Origin: Arthrobacter beigongshangensis
GTDB taxonomy: Bacteria > Bacillota > Bacilli > Bacillales_A > Planococcaceae
DNA: 64,000 nt
Direction of reading: 5' to 3'
Assembly: GCF_016820585.1 (NCBI RefSeq)
Contig: NZ_JADHDX010000003.1
Coordinates: 1 to 64,000, forward strand
Every line of letters begins with the position of its first letter. Within the stretch, counting starts at the first letter, position 1. Below, piece after piece: positions 34,365-42,795 of this stretch. Below the pieces are notes generated by a model. It was not told the origin of the DNA. It was given only the letters and a program-made list of their open reading frames with translations, and did no database searches. The position numbers and the translations under genes were made by a program.

Positions 34365-35672
34365 TTATTCAGCAGGCAATGTCAATTCCAACGTTGATGT
34401 TGCTACTATTTTTGCCACCTGTAGCAGGCGATCCTTACTCAATTTATCGATCGTATCTTCAGGAAGATGGTACCATTCCTCTAATGGAGAATAAACAAAC
34501 AAAGCTGCGTCGATTCCTGCATCATGGAACGGTACATGATCACTTCTGTCGCCAAAATCAGTCAAAAGAGCATCCCCATTTAATGCCTCGTAAGCTTGAC
34601 TGGCAGGAGCAGTGACAGCATTATCCATCCCATCAACCGTTTGAATTGCCAGTTCTCCTGCATCGGCACTTCCAACCATATCTAGGTTGAACATCGCAAC
34701 GGAGCGCTTGATTTCATCCTCGGTCATGGCACTAACATACTTTTTCGAGCCGTATAAGCCTTCTTCTTCAGCACCAAAAAACAGGAGGCGAAGCTCTTTC
34801 GTTGTTGTAACATCTTTAAACATGCGTGCTAATTCGAGGACAACAGATGTGCCACTGGCATTGTCACTCGCACCTGGGGCTAGATCGACTGAATCGTAAT
34901 GTGCCCCAATGATGACAATATCAGCGGGGGTATCTTGTTCCGCTGTAGGCTGCTTTGTAGCCGTTACATTTTGGGATTCAGCTTGCTCTACTCGGGCACC
35001 TTCGATGGTTACGGTCGCTTTGCTGTTCATATTTTGTGTCAGGCGATTATAGTCATCGTGTGATATGGCGAGTGCTGGAATATAATCCTCAGAATGCTTG
35101 CCAAGTGTCCAGTTGTCTATGGAATACTCTTCAGGAAAGTGAATTAGAATCGCAATAGCACCTGCTCTAGATGCGTGTAATACGAGGTCATAGAAGTAAG
35201 TGCTTTCGACAGTAACAACTGCAATTTTCCCCTTCGCATCGATCTTATTATAATCCTGTTCCAATCCATACCCCGCGCTAATTAATTCTCCAGTGACGGT
35301 CCCTGAAATGGAATATTGGAAGGGAGCGGGCGAGAAGGTACCATTGAAACCAGCTACTTTCAAACCTATTTTCTCTGGCATGACATAGCGTTCGAAAGTA
35401 AAGGGTTGTATGTTAACTTCATAGCCGTAATTTTCCAACTGATCAGTTAGAAAAGAAGCAGCTCGTTTTTCTGATTCTGTTCCTGCAACACGTGGCTCCT
35501 TAGTGAGTTCTTCTACAGTAGCATAGATCTTATCCACATCTAGTTGATTGACGAAATCGTTTTTGATATCAGCCAATCCCGGCCCATCAACAACCTGGTT
35601 TTTTGGTGCACAAGCCGTCACCAGTATTGAAAGTACAAATAGGCATGACAATAGTAACCTTTTGCGAAGCAC
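34365..35672 (-). CDS. M28-family zinc aminopeptidase, lipoprotein
   Basis: The signal peptide ends at the lipobox LVTAC (Cys21), so the protein is anchored outside the cell membrane. A PA (protease-associated) insert spans roughly residues 120-215. The M28 catalytic domain follows with metal ligands in GAHYDSVDLAPGASDNASGT, FFGAEEEGLYGSKKYV and NLDMVG, and a late His in DRSDHVPFHDAG. It resembles YwaD of B. subtilis. GGAGGG precedes the GTG start. The function is release of N-terminal amino acids from external peptides. Confidence 0.92.
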   Translation of the reverse strand: MLRKRLLLSCLFVLSILVTACAPKNQVVDGPGLADIKNDFVNQLDVDKIYATVEELTKEPRVAGTESEKRAASFLTDQLENYGYEVNIQPFTFERYVMPEKIGLKVAGFNGTFSPAPFQYSISGTVTGELISAGYGLEQDYNKIDAKGKIAVVTVESTYFYDLVLHASRAGAIAILIHFPEEYSIDNWTLGKHSEDYIPALAISHDDYNRLTQNMNSKATVTIEGARVEQAESQNVTATKQPTAEQDTPADIVIIGAHYDSVDLAPGASDNASGTSVVLELARMFKDVTTTKELRLLFFGAEEEGLYGSKKYVSAMTEDEIKRSVAMFNLDMVGSADAGELAIQTVDGMDNAVTAPASQAYEALNGDALLTDFGDRSDHVPFHDAGIDAALFVYSPLEEWYHLPEDTIDKLSKDRLLQVAKIVATSTLELTLPAE

Positions 35673-35783
35673 AGAATCCCTCCATTCGATATATGGGAAT
35701 TATATCATAACAGTGTCTGGTTTTATGACAAACAGTGAAGGGTATAGTGTAAACAAATCATTTCTTGGAGAGGAGCATGTTAG

Positions 35784-36020
35784 ATGTTTGAGAAACCGGA
35801 GGATGTTCGGATGACACGGAAGGAAATGGAGGAATACGGACGTAAAATTGATGCGAGAAATGTTGCGCATGAGCATGTTGAGGTACTGGAGGAAGAGCCT
35901 ATTCAGGCGGTCAATCAAGCACCGCCACCGATGACTGAGGAAGAGGTGAAAAAGCGGGTTGGAGAACAGAACTATGCCAACGTACAGAAAGGAGAAACGA
36001 TGTCTTCGATTAATAGTTGA
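35784..36020 (+). CDS. Small acidic hypothetical protein, 78 residues
   Basis: No family recognised. The protein is charged, Pro-rich in the middle (NQAPPPMTEEEVKKRVG), predicted soluble and partly disordered. GAGAGGAG lies 8 nt before the ATG. It runs divergently from the M28 gene and precedes the DinB gene by 69 bp. Confidence 0.65.
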   Translation: MFEKPEDVRMTRKEMEEYGRKIDARNVAHEHVEVLEEEPIQAVNQAPPPMTEEEVKKRVGEQNYANVQKGETMSSINS

Positions 36021-36089
36021 AGGAAGGGGAAATCCTTGAAGTCGTCGAAGTAAGTAATGCAGGGAATTAAGGATATGGGGGATGTCGTT

Positions 36090-36593
36090 TTGTTCAAAAC
36101 CATTGAAGAATTTTTCGGAAACTGGGGTCATGAAAGCGGCTCAACACAGAAAGTTTTAGATTTACTTACGAATTCGTCACTGACACAGGAAGTATCGCCA
36201 CAGGATCGGACACTTGGGCGAATTGCTTGGCATGTTGTGACAACGCTTGACGAAATGGTATCACGTACTGGACTTCAGTTTGAGGCGGCAAGCCATGTGG
36301 CACCAGTTCCAACAACTGCTACTGAAATTGCAGATGCATACCGCTCATCAAGTGCCGCAATGGTTGCAGCTATGAAAGAGCATTGGACCGATGCAACATT
36401 GAATGACATGAAAGATATGTACGGAGAGCAATGGTCAGTTGCGACTATTCTCGAAATATTAGTCGCACATCAAACGCATCACCGTGGCCAAATGACTGTA
36501 CTTATGCGACAAGCAGGATTACGCGTACCTGGTATTTACGGCCCGTCGCGTGAAGAATGGGCGGAGTTTGGTGGGGAAGCACCCGTGGTTTAA
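36090..36593 (+). CDS. DinB-family four-helix protein
   Basis: A 167-residue DinB/YfiT-like protein. The three His ligands of a metal site are seen in RIAWHVVTTLDEM and LVAHQTHHRGQMTVLMRQAG. DinB relatives are often thiol-dependent transferases or detoxification enzymes; the substrate here is unknown. I place the start at TTG 36090 (MFKTIEEFF), 7 nt after GGGGGA; the upstream ATG codons lack a spaced ribosome binding site. Confidence 0.85.
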   Translation: MFKTIEEFFGNWGHESGSTQKVLDLLTNSSLTQEVSPQDRTLGRIAWHVVTTLDEMVSRTGLQFEAASHVAPVPTTATEIADAYRSSSAAMVAAMKEHWTDATLNDMKDMYGEQWSVATILEILVAHQTHHRGQMTVLMRQAGLRVPGIYGPSREEWAEFGGEAPVV

Positions 36594-36602
36594 TCATAAA
36601 AC

Positions 36603-36647
36603 ATGGCAGTACGTTAATTGGGTTACCGATTAACGTACTGCCTTTTA
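36603..36647. terminator. Bidirectional terminator
   Basis: GGCAGTACGTTAAT / ATTAACGTACTGCC hairpin with TTTT, between the DinB gene and the convergent DUF4097 gene. Confidence 0.88.
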
Positions 36648-36664
36648 ATTTGAAAACATACAAA

Positions 36665-37693
36665 TCAGCTAACTGTAATCCGCCCATTATCCGACTTCAA
36701 TCGAATTGTATGTTCACCGGCCCCAATAACTGTCCGAGAATTATGCTCACCCAATACATCGATTTTCCCGTGACCTGTTTTCGCATGGATGGAAACATTC
36801 GTAGCTACTTCTTTTGATTGGATAACGATGCTACCATTATCGGTCCGTAAATCGATATTACGGTCAAGATTATCCGTTTGCAGTGTGATCCGCCCATTGT
36901 CAGTCGTACCTACAATGGAGCCTGTGACATGCTCCATTTCGATGCGCCCGTTATCGGACTCAACACCAATACTTTCGGCATCGACATGACGCATTTCGAT
37001 CCGTCCATTATCCGTTTTCATCCGCATATGGTCCGCTTGAACTTTATCCATCTCAATGCGCCCATTATCCGTTTCAGCAATTAACGTCGTTGAGGCAATT
37101 TCACGCAACTGAATCCGACCGTTATCCGTGTTGGCATCCATCTTTTTAGCAAGTAACTTCTCAGCATCAATCCGTCCATTATCCGTCTTCATGGCAAATG
37201 ATTGGTAGAGCTTCTTGGGAATAAACACGTTAAGTGTCACCGCCTTTACATTAAAATTGAATAAGAATAACCAGCGGCTGATACTTTTTAGCCGGATAAA
37301 CAACGTATCATTTACAACTTCCGCAGACAGCTTTAATTTGTCATTGGAACCAATTAGCTCAACTGTTGTCACGGAATTATGGGAAGGTCTTACGACAAGG
37401 GCGCCGTGTTGGACATTAATATTAACATTGGTAAATCGATCTTCTTGAATCGTAATGACTTCATTGGACGATGCAATGTCTATTTTATTTTCATTGAATG
37501 AATAGGATCCAAGTAACTCTTCAGCGATATTTGCCGGAGACCCAAGAGAGGCTGCAATGTCACTCTCTGATTTGCCATCCTCTCGTCCGTCGGTGAAATA
37601 TTCCCGAATATCTTGAAGTATATCGTTGCGCTCCTCGGCAGGTAGTCGTTTCAAAGCCGCTTCTAGTTCACTTATAAATTGATTTTCAGTCAT
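36665..37693 (-). CDS. DUF1700 (HAAS)-DUF4097 protein with 19-residue repeats
   Basis: The N-terminal ~70 residues form a HAAS/DUF1700 domain (FISELEAALKRLPAEERNDI ... SLGSPANIAEELL). The rest is a DUF4097-type beta-solenoid in which DNGRI recurs about every 19 residues. Seven DNGRI or DNGSI units run in series, a GHGKI unit follows, and DNGRI appears again at the extreme C-terminus. There is no clear membrane helix. Its start overlaps the padR stop, so the pair is coupled; PadR-HAAS-DUF4097 cassettes are widespread but of unknown role, perhaps envelope-stress sensing. Confidence 0.85.
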   Translation of the reverse strand: MTENQFISELEAALKRLPAEERNDILQDIREYFTDGREDGKSESDIAASLGSPANIAEELLGSYSFNENKIDIASSNEVITIQEDRFTNVNINVQHGALVVRPSHNSVTTVELIGSNDKLKLSAEVVNDTLFIRLKSISRWLFLFNFNVKAVTLNVFIPKKLYQSFAMKTDNGRIDAEKLLAKKMDANTDNGRIQLREIASTTLIAETDNGRIEMDKVQADHMRMKTDNGRIEMRHVDAESIGVESDNGRIEMEHVTGSIVGTTDNGRITLQTDNLDRNIDLRTDNGSIVIQSKEVATNVSIHAKTGHGKIDVLGEHNSRTVIGAGEHTIRLKSDNGRITVS

Positions 37694-38009
37694 TTGTTAC
37701 ACCCTCCTCGATTAATGTATTAACGCCATCCGTGAAATTTTTCCACTCCGCTAACTGTTCGTGCAAATACGTACGACCAGCATCGGTCAGTTTGTAATAT
37801 TTACGAGGAGGACCTTCCGTCGATTCCTGCAAATACGTCGTAAAATAGCCTTCCTTCGTTAATCGCCGAAGCAGGGGATAAACTGAGCCTTCAGAAATGG
37901 CAATCTGATCGGAAATCTTCTGCACAAGCTCGTATCCGTAGCGATCTTGCTTATCCAACAGAACAAGCACACATAAATTCAACACACCTTTTTTAAATTG
38001 CACGTTCAT
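37686..38009 (-). CDS. PadR-family transcriptional regulator
   Basis: A 107-residue winged-helix repressor: FKKGVLNLCVLVLLDKQDRYGYELVQKI, then SEGSVYPLLRRLTKEGYF (recognition helix), the wing ESTEGPPRKYYKLTDAG and a C-terminal dimerisation helix. The ATG at 38009 is chosen for its AAGGAG site; upstream codons add no domain. It overlaps the DUF1700-DUF4097 gene by 8 bp and probably represses the pair itself. Confidence 0.93.
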   Translation of the reverse strand: MNVQFKKGVLNLCVLVLLDKQDRYGYELVQKISDQIAISEGSVYPLLRRLTKEGYFTTYLQESTEGPPRKYYKLTDAGRTYLHEQLAEWKNFTDGVNTLIEEGVTND

Positions 38010-38219
38010 TTTACTCTCACTCCTTTCACTAGTGGTTAATGAATAGTACTGCCTCATGTAAAGTACTTACTAACAACAATATATCATATGGTATTATTCA
38101 TTGCAAGGTACTGAAGTGACAAAATCTGAACTAATAAAAAAAGGTTGGAAGTCAGTATGTGTGCTATTATTAGGGAAAAGCTAGTGTGGGAAGACAACAA
38201 TTTTATAGGAGGTTTTCAG

Positions 38220-38705
38220 ATGAATAATAATGATATATTAATTCGATTAAGATATGCGTTTGATATAAAAGATGCAAGTATGGTAGAGATTTTTGAACTG
38301 GGCGGTATGGAAGTAACAAAAGAAGAAGTGCAAATGATGCTGAAAAAATCAGATGAGGATGAAGTGGGGATGGCATGCAGTAATGGTATGCTGGACTCAT
38401 TTTTAAATGGTTTTATTATTTTTAAACGCGGCAAGCAAGCACCAAAGCCTGGACAAGCTGAAAAGCCAGCGGTAGCTATAAAAAGTAATGAAAATGTAAA
38501 TAATATCGTTTTAAAGAAAGTGAAAATTGCACTGGCTTTAACGAGTGAGGACATCCTTGCAATCTTAGAAGAGGCAGGTATCACCATTACAAAAGGCGAA
38601 TTGGGCGCTGTGCTACGAAAAGAAGGGCACAAGAATTATAAAGAGTGTGGGGACCGCTATGTTAGGAATTTCTTAAAAGGATTAGCTTTGAAATATCGGG
38701 ATTAA
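38220..38705 (+). CDS. DUF1456 (YehS-like) family protein
   Basis: Two copies of the DUF1456 module lie in 161 residues: DILIRLRYAFDIKDASMVEI ... MLKKSDEDE and VLKKVKIALALTSEDILAIL ... LRKEGHKNYKECGDRYVRNFLKGL. The function of the family is unknown. AGGAGG lies 7 nt before the ATG at 38220, so the longer frame from 38145 is not used. Confidence 0.9.
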   Translation: MNNNDILIRLRYAFDIKDASMVEIFELGGMEVTKEEVQMMLKKSDEDEVGMACSNGMLDSFLNGFIIFKRGKQAPKPGQAEKPAVAIKSNENVNNIVLKKVKIALALTSEDILAILEEAGITITKGELGAVLRKEGHKNYKECGDRYVRNFLKGLALKYRD

Positions 38706-38715
38706 GACCTGTATA

Positions 38716-38763
38716 AAAACCTCCTCCAATTAGTAATCGATTTTACTAATCGGAGGAGGTTTT
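38716..38763. terminator. Bidirectional terminator
   Basis: AAAACCTCCTCC-a-ATTAGTA / TACTAAT-c-GGAGGAGGTTTT hairpin between convergent genes; the right arm overlaps the end of the alkD-like gene. Confidence 0.92.
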
Positions 38764-39436
38764 ATACAAGATGTTTTAAAGCCTCTCGCTTACTAAGCGG
38801 CTTTAACGAATGCTCCCCTACAAAATCTTTCACCATATCTGGATTGGTTTTGGCATACTCTCGCAGCGCCCAACCAATCGCTTTCTGGATGAAAAACTCC
38901 TTTGAATCAGTATGTTGCTTAATAATCGTAAATAACAGCTCCGTATCTGTCAGCTGCTTGAATTTTAATTGATGAAGAATCGCCGAACGGTTTATCCACA
39001 TATTATCTGACTGTGACCATTTCAGCATGACTTTATCACCGTAGGCGCGATCCATTTTCACGAGTTGTCCTACAAAATGAGGTGCAATGGAGTCTACACT
39101 ATCCCACCATGACTTTGTTTCAATCAACCGTTGTAAAGCGGGGAAATCATCCGGCGTTAGTTGTTTTTTCATTTTTTCTATTAGTGCAATTGCTGCATAC
39201 TGATATTCGCGCTCCGGCAAGTTATACAATTTCCACACTTCATCAAAAAGTTGCTCGGGCTCAGGCAATGTATATTCGACGAAATGTTCTTTTAATAATT
39301 CCTTGCGAAGCGGGCTTTTGATGCCGAGAAAAGGGAAGTGCCCTTTCATATACGCCCCCATTGGCCCGGCCAATTCCTCATTGCGATTTGCTTCAAATTT
39401 CTCGATGATACCTTGGTGATTCCATGTTTTTTTCAA
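38762..39436 (-). CDS. AlkD-type DNA alkylation repair protein
   Basis: A 224-residue all-helical HEAT-like repeat protein of the AlkD DNA glycosylase family. Typical blocks are PFLGIKSPLRKELLKE, EYQYAAIALIEKM, TKSWWDSVDSIAPHFVG (the WD residues sit in the active cleft), MWINRSAILHQL and FFIQKAIGWALREYAKTNP. It removes positively charged alkylated bases, by family knowledge. The TTG start lies 8 nt after GGGAGG. Confidence 0.93.
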   Translation of the reverse strand: MKKTWNHQGIIEKFEANRNEELAGPMGAYMKGHFPFLGIKSPLRKELLKEHFVEYTLPEPEQLFDEVWKLYNLPEREYQYAAIALIEKMKKQLTPDDFPALQRLIETKSWWDSVDSIAPHFVGQLVKMDRAYGDKVMLKWSQSDNMWINRSAILHQLKFKQLTDTELLFTIIKQHTDSKEFFIQKAIGWALREYAKTNPDMVKDFVGEHSLKPLSKREALKHLV

Positions 39437-39592
39437 TATAGTAGCCTCCCAGAAGGTCTTGAATATAGAAAGTGTATCATGAAAGCTAATAGCTTCCGGA
39501 TAATTAAAAATGTTTTATTATTCAGAACGGGACACTTTACTTATTGAGAACAGACGTTTTATAATGAGGGAAAAGAAAAGGCGGTTATTATA

Positions 39593-40456
39593 TTGGCGAT
39601 GCTTGTTAAAGAACAACGTGAGGCTTACACTGGCGAACTTCTCGACTTGCGCAATGATTACGTCTTCAAATCTTTTTTCGGTGATAAACGGAATAAAAAT
39701 TTATTATTGAAGTTCTTAAATGCGGTTTTAGATGTCGATATTCATGCAATTAAATTGACGGACCCCCATATCGAACGCAATCATCCAACAGACAAGAAGT
39801 CAATAATGGATGTACGTGTTCAAACAGCAAGTGGTGATCAAATCAACATTGAAATGCAAATGGCTGGTCATCGCGCATTTCCAGAACGCATGTACATGTA
39901 TATGGCGAAAATGTATGTTAGTCAAGATGAAGCAGGAAAGAAATACAGTGATTATAGAAGGGCTGTTCAAATTATTATTACGAATTTCGAACTATTGGAA
40001 GAGGATGATTTTCATAATGTCTATAAAATCACGAATCAAAAATCAGGTTCAATCTTCACAACTCATTATGAAACCCATGTACTTGAGTTGCCAAAGTTAA
40101 TAAAAGAAGATATAAAAGAAACAACCGAACTTGAAAAATGGCTGTTATTTTTGAAGAGTGATCAGCAAATAAAGGAGGCATTGGCGATGGAGAGTCCAAC
40201 AATGAAGGAAGCGTTTGAGGAAATCGAAAGGCTGAGCCAAAACCCTGAAACACGCAGATTTGCAGCATTCAGAGAGCAGGAATTGAAAGATATCTTAGAG
40301 CGAGAAGAAGAGGCGAGGGAGCAGGGGATGGAACAAGAAAAACAAGAAACAGTAATTAGAATGTACAGTGATGGTATGTCTGTAGAGAGTATTACAAAAT
40401 ATGTGAATTTATCAAGGGATAAGGTTATAGAAATTATCAAGTTAATGGAACAATAA
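39593..40456 (+). CDS. Rpn-family recombination-promoting nuclease (PD-(D/E)XK transposase-like)
   Basis: A 287-residue protein of the Rpn/PDDEXK_2 group. DLRNDYVFKSFFGDKRNKNL at the N-terminus and the nuclease core IMDVRVQTASGDQINIEMQM (Asp ... Glu-x-Gln) are intact. The C-terminal part is charged and coiled (REEEAREQGMEQEKQE) and ends in a helix-turn-helix-like segment (YSDGMSVESITKYVNLSRDKV). E. coli RpnA is a DNA endonuclease that stimulates recombination. The TTG lies 8 nt after AAAGGCGG. It stands alone, with no terminal repeats, so it is not an intact transposon. Confidence 0.9.
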   Translation: MAMLVKEQREAYTGELLDLRNDYVFKSFFGDKRNKNLLLKFLNAVLDVDIHAIKLTDPHIERNHPTDKKSIMDVRVQTASGDQINIEMQMAGHRAFPERMYMYMAKMYVSQDEAGKKYSDYRRAVQIIITNFELLEEDDFHNVYKITNQKSGSIFTTHYETHVLELPKLIKEDIKETTELEKWLLFLKSDQQIKEALAMESPTMKEAFEEIERLSQNPETRRFAAFREQELKDILEREEEAREQGMEQEKQETVIRMYSDGMSVESITKYVNLSRDKVIEIIKLMEQ

Positions 40457-40486
40457 ATTAGGCATCAATTTGAAGTGGAATGTTGC

Positions 40487-40534
40487 AAAAAAGCAGTACA
40501 TTAGTCGAAAGTGGACTAAATGTACTGCTTTTTT
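40487..40534 (+). terminator. Terminator after the Rpn gene
   Basis: AAAAAGCAGTACATTAGTC / GACTAAaTGTACTGCTTTTTT hairpin. Confidence 0.92.
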
Positions 40535-40684
40535 GTGTCAGGTACTCAAAAAACGCATTAGTTTAAACTCCATGATTGAATGAGACTGGCATTATGTATT
40601 CATAGAATTGATAAACAAATTTGAAACTTTAAAGCCTTAGCAACGTAGAATTAGATGAGGAATTTCAAAGAAGGTGTGGTAAAA

Positions 40685-42358
40685 GTGGGGAAAATCATAC
40701 TTATGGTTGTATTCATGGCAATAGTTTTGATTTCTTATCATTTAGTAACGAAAAATAACAAGAAACTCAAAAAGTTGCGAAAAGAATGGGAGACGGGGAA
40801 TTTTCAGATACTCGATGAGCCTATCCAATCGGTTTCATCTTACTGGTCAAATAAGAAAAACAGCCAATCGAACTATGATGGCATCGATCAGTTAACATGG
40901 GATGACTTAGCGATGGATGAAGTTTTCGAAAAACTCAATTATACGCAATCCTCTGTAGGGGCAGAGTACTTATTTAATCAGCTGCGAGATATCAATCCAT
41001 CTCTCGTACAGGCGCAAAACAATGAGGAATTATATAGCTTACTGGCAAGCAACCAAGAAGTAAGGGAAGAGCTTCTTCTTGTACTGTCAGGTCTAGGCAA
41101 GCGCAATTATACAAATTCGTCATCATCTTTCTTTGAAGAGCAAAGTGAAAAAATTAAACATGCAGCTATTTATTTCCTGCTTGCTCTATTGCCAATCCTA
41201 TCGATTTTCCTGCTAATTTATAGTTTGAAGTATGGTGTTATAATTTTATTCGGCTCGTTCCTAGTAAACACCATCATTTATTATCGCAATAAATCGATGT
41301 TAGCAAATGATTTATTATCAGTGTCCTATGTAGCGGCAATCATCAAGGTGGCCAAAAGCTTAGGGTCCGTCAAACATAAGGAATTCACACCATATGCAAA
41401 TGAATTCAAAGAAAAGGTACGACCTCTTAAAAAAATATTAACGTTGACAAATATCCTTGCATTTGGAAAAGATAGCGTTGGAGAATTCGATTTTTTATTT
41501 GAGTACATACGTATCCTGTTTTTATTAGATTTTATTTCCTATAATAAGATCATCAAAACAGTAGCGAATCATAAAGAGGAATACCGTCAAATATGGGAGT
41601 GTATTGGTGAACTTGACGCGGCAATTGCTGTCGCGTTTTATCGTAAATCATTGGATACCTATTGCACACCTATTTATTGTGATGAAGAAGAAATTTCATT
41701 CGAAAAAATGGCACACCCACTAATCGATAAACCCGTTACAAACACATCTATTCTCGGTAAAAGCACACTGATCACGGGCTCTAACGCTTCTGGAAAGTCC
41801 ACGTACATTAAAGCAGTCGCTATTAATGCGATTTTGGCACAAACCATTAATACCGCGTTGGCGCAAAAGTGGACGATGAAACAGAGTTATATCGTGACAT
41901 CTATGGCCATTCAGGACAATGTGCTAGATGGTGACAGCTATTTTATCGCAGAAATTAAATCGCTGAAACGAATTACGCAGTTAATTGAAGAAGGAAAGCC
42001 ATGTCTTTCCTTTATTGATGAGATATTGAAAGGAACGAACACAATTGAGCGGATTGCTGCATCAGCAGCGATGATGGAATGGCTTTCTATGAATGAAGGG
42101 ATGAATGTGATTGCGTCTCATGATATTGAATTGACCGATATTGCGAAACAGAGCTATTCAAATTATCATTTCAGGGAATCAATTGAAGACGGTGAAATCC
42201 GGTTTGATTATACGATTCATCCAGGGCCTTCAACAACAAGGAATGCGATTGGGCTTCTTGAAATACTTGGCTATCCGACAAGCATAACGGAAACAGCGAA
42301 TGGGTTAGCGAGACATTTTACGAAACGGCGTGAGTGGGAAGAGATTAGGCGGGTATAA
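40685..42358 (+). CDS. Membrane-embedded MutS-like ATPase
   Basis: The C-terminal ~200 residues are a MutS ATPase: Walker A ITGSNASGKSTYIKAVA, signature region DGDSYFIAEIKSLKRI, Walker B PCLSFIDEILKGTNT, then NVIASHDIELTDIA. The N-terminal mismatch-binding domain is missing. Instead there is one membrane helix at residues 3-20 and a pair near 160-205 (HAAIYFLLALLPILSIFLLI, then YGVIILFGSFLVNTIIYY). Annotation pipelines call such proteins mismatch repair, but the membrane segments argue against a role in canonical repair. The GTG at 40685 follows AAGGTG at 8 nt. Confidence 0.85.
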   Translation: MGKIILMVVFMAIVLISYHLVTKNNKKLKKLRKEWETGNFQILDEPIQSVSSYWSNKKNSQSNYDGIDQLTWDDLAMDEVFEKLNYTQSSVGAEYLFNQLRDINPSLVQAQNNEELYSLLASNQEVREELLLVLSGLGKRNYTNSSSSFFEEQSEKIKHAAIYFLLALLPILSIFLLIYSLKYGVIILFGSFLVNTIIYYRNKSMLANDLLSVSYVAAIIKVAKSLGSVKHKEFTPYANEFKEKVRPLKKILTLTNILAFGKDSVGEFDFLFEYIRILFLLDFISYNKIIKTVANHKEEYRQIWECIGELDAAIAVAFYRKSLDTYCTPIYCDEEEISFEKMAHPLIDKPVTNTSILGKSTLITGSNASGKSTYIKAVAINAILAQTINTALAQKWTMKQSYIVTSMAIQDNVLDGDSYFIAEIKSLKRITQLIEEGKPCLSFIDEILKGTNTIERIAASAAMMEWLSMNEGMNVIASHDIELTDIAKQSYSNYHFRESIEDGEIRFDYTIHPGPSTTRNAIGLLEILGYPTSITETANGLARHFTKRREWEEIRRV

Positions 42359-42409
42359 AAAGTGAATAAACAAATCGTACTATAGATTCAAATAAAGATT
42401 CCTATCAAC

Positions 42410-42500
42410 AACGCTTGGCGCTAGGGGATGCCTCCCGTGATTAGCCAGACAGAAGATCACTGTCAGTCTAATCACTTCGGCTACCCCTGTTAGGCGCCTT
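42410..42500. repeat. Long imperfect inverted repeat
   Basis: A nested palindrome of about 90 bp: outer GGCGC-TA ... GGGG with CCCC ... TA-GGCGCC, middle GTGATTAG with CTAATCAC (perfect 8 bp), inner CAGACAG with CTGTCAG (6 of 7). No T-run follows, so it is not a simple terminator. Only one copy is in the window. Confidence 0.65.
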
Positions 42501-42568
42501 CGCTGGAGATTAGGATAAGATCATAAGTTCAACTTATATAATAATTATTGGAGGAAGGAGTGATTCAA

Positions 42569-42724
42569 ATGGATAGTAGCTATTTCGTTGGGTGGGGAAC
42601 ACTCGCATTAATTAATGCAGGACTAGCGCAAGGTAAAAATAGAAGTGGCTTTAACTGGTTTCTACTTTCTTTGATATTAGGACCTTTTGCAACGTTCTGT
42701 CTCCTTCTTGTAAGCAAAAGATAA
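42569..42724 (+). CDS. Small hydrophobic protein, 51 residues
   Basis: The short frame MDSSYFVGWGTLALINAGLA ... FNWFLLSLILGPFATFCLLL ... SKR has two hydrophobic segments and a basic end. GGAGGAAGGAG lies about 8 nt before the ATG. It matches the plan of small membrane proteins found in many Bacillales; no function is known to me. It stands between the inverted repeat and pepA. Confidence 0.65.
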   Translation: MDSSYFVGWGTLALINAGLAQGKNRSGFNWFLLSLILGPFATFCLLLVSKR

Positions 42725-42795
42725 TTCACTTTACTGGTTTACATTATGGTAAACTATTTCTGAAGTCGAAATAAAAACGCCAAGGGGGAAATCAT

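Noticed and set aside
34360-34385. CTGCTGAATAAG at the 3' end of the M28 peptidase gene as another repeat copy
   Set aside because: It matches 10-11 bases of hairpin 1, but no pairing arm and no GCCTCCGGCGG signature follow, so it may be chance.
38040-38115. AGTACT-containing inverted repeats upstream of padR as its operator
   Set aside because: AGTACTgcc...AAGTACTT is suggestive, but PadR operators are too variable to call from one site by eye.
39593-40456. Rpn gene as part of an intact mobile element
   Set aside because: No terminal inverted repeats, direct repeats or partner genes are visible on either side; it looks like a solitary nuclease gene.
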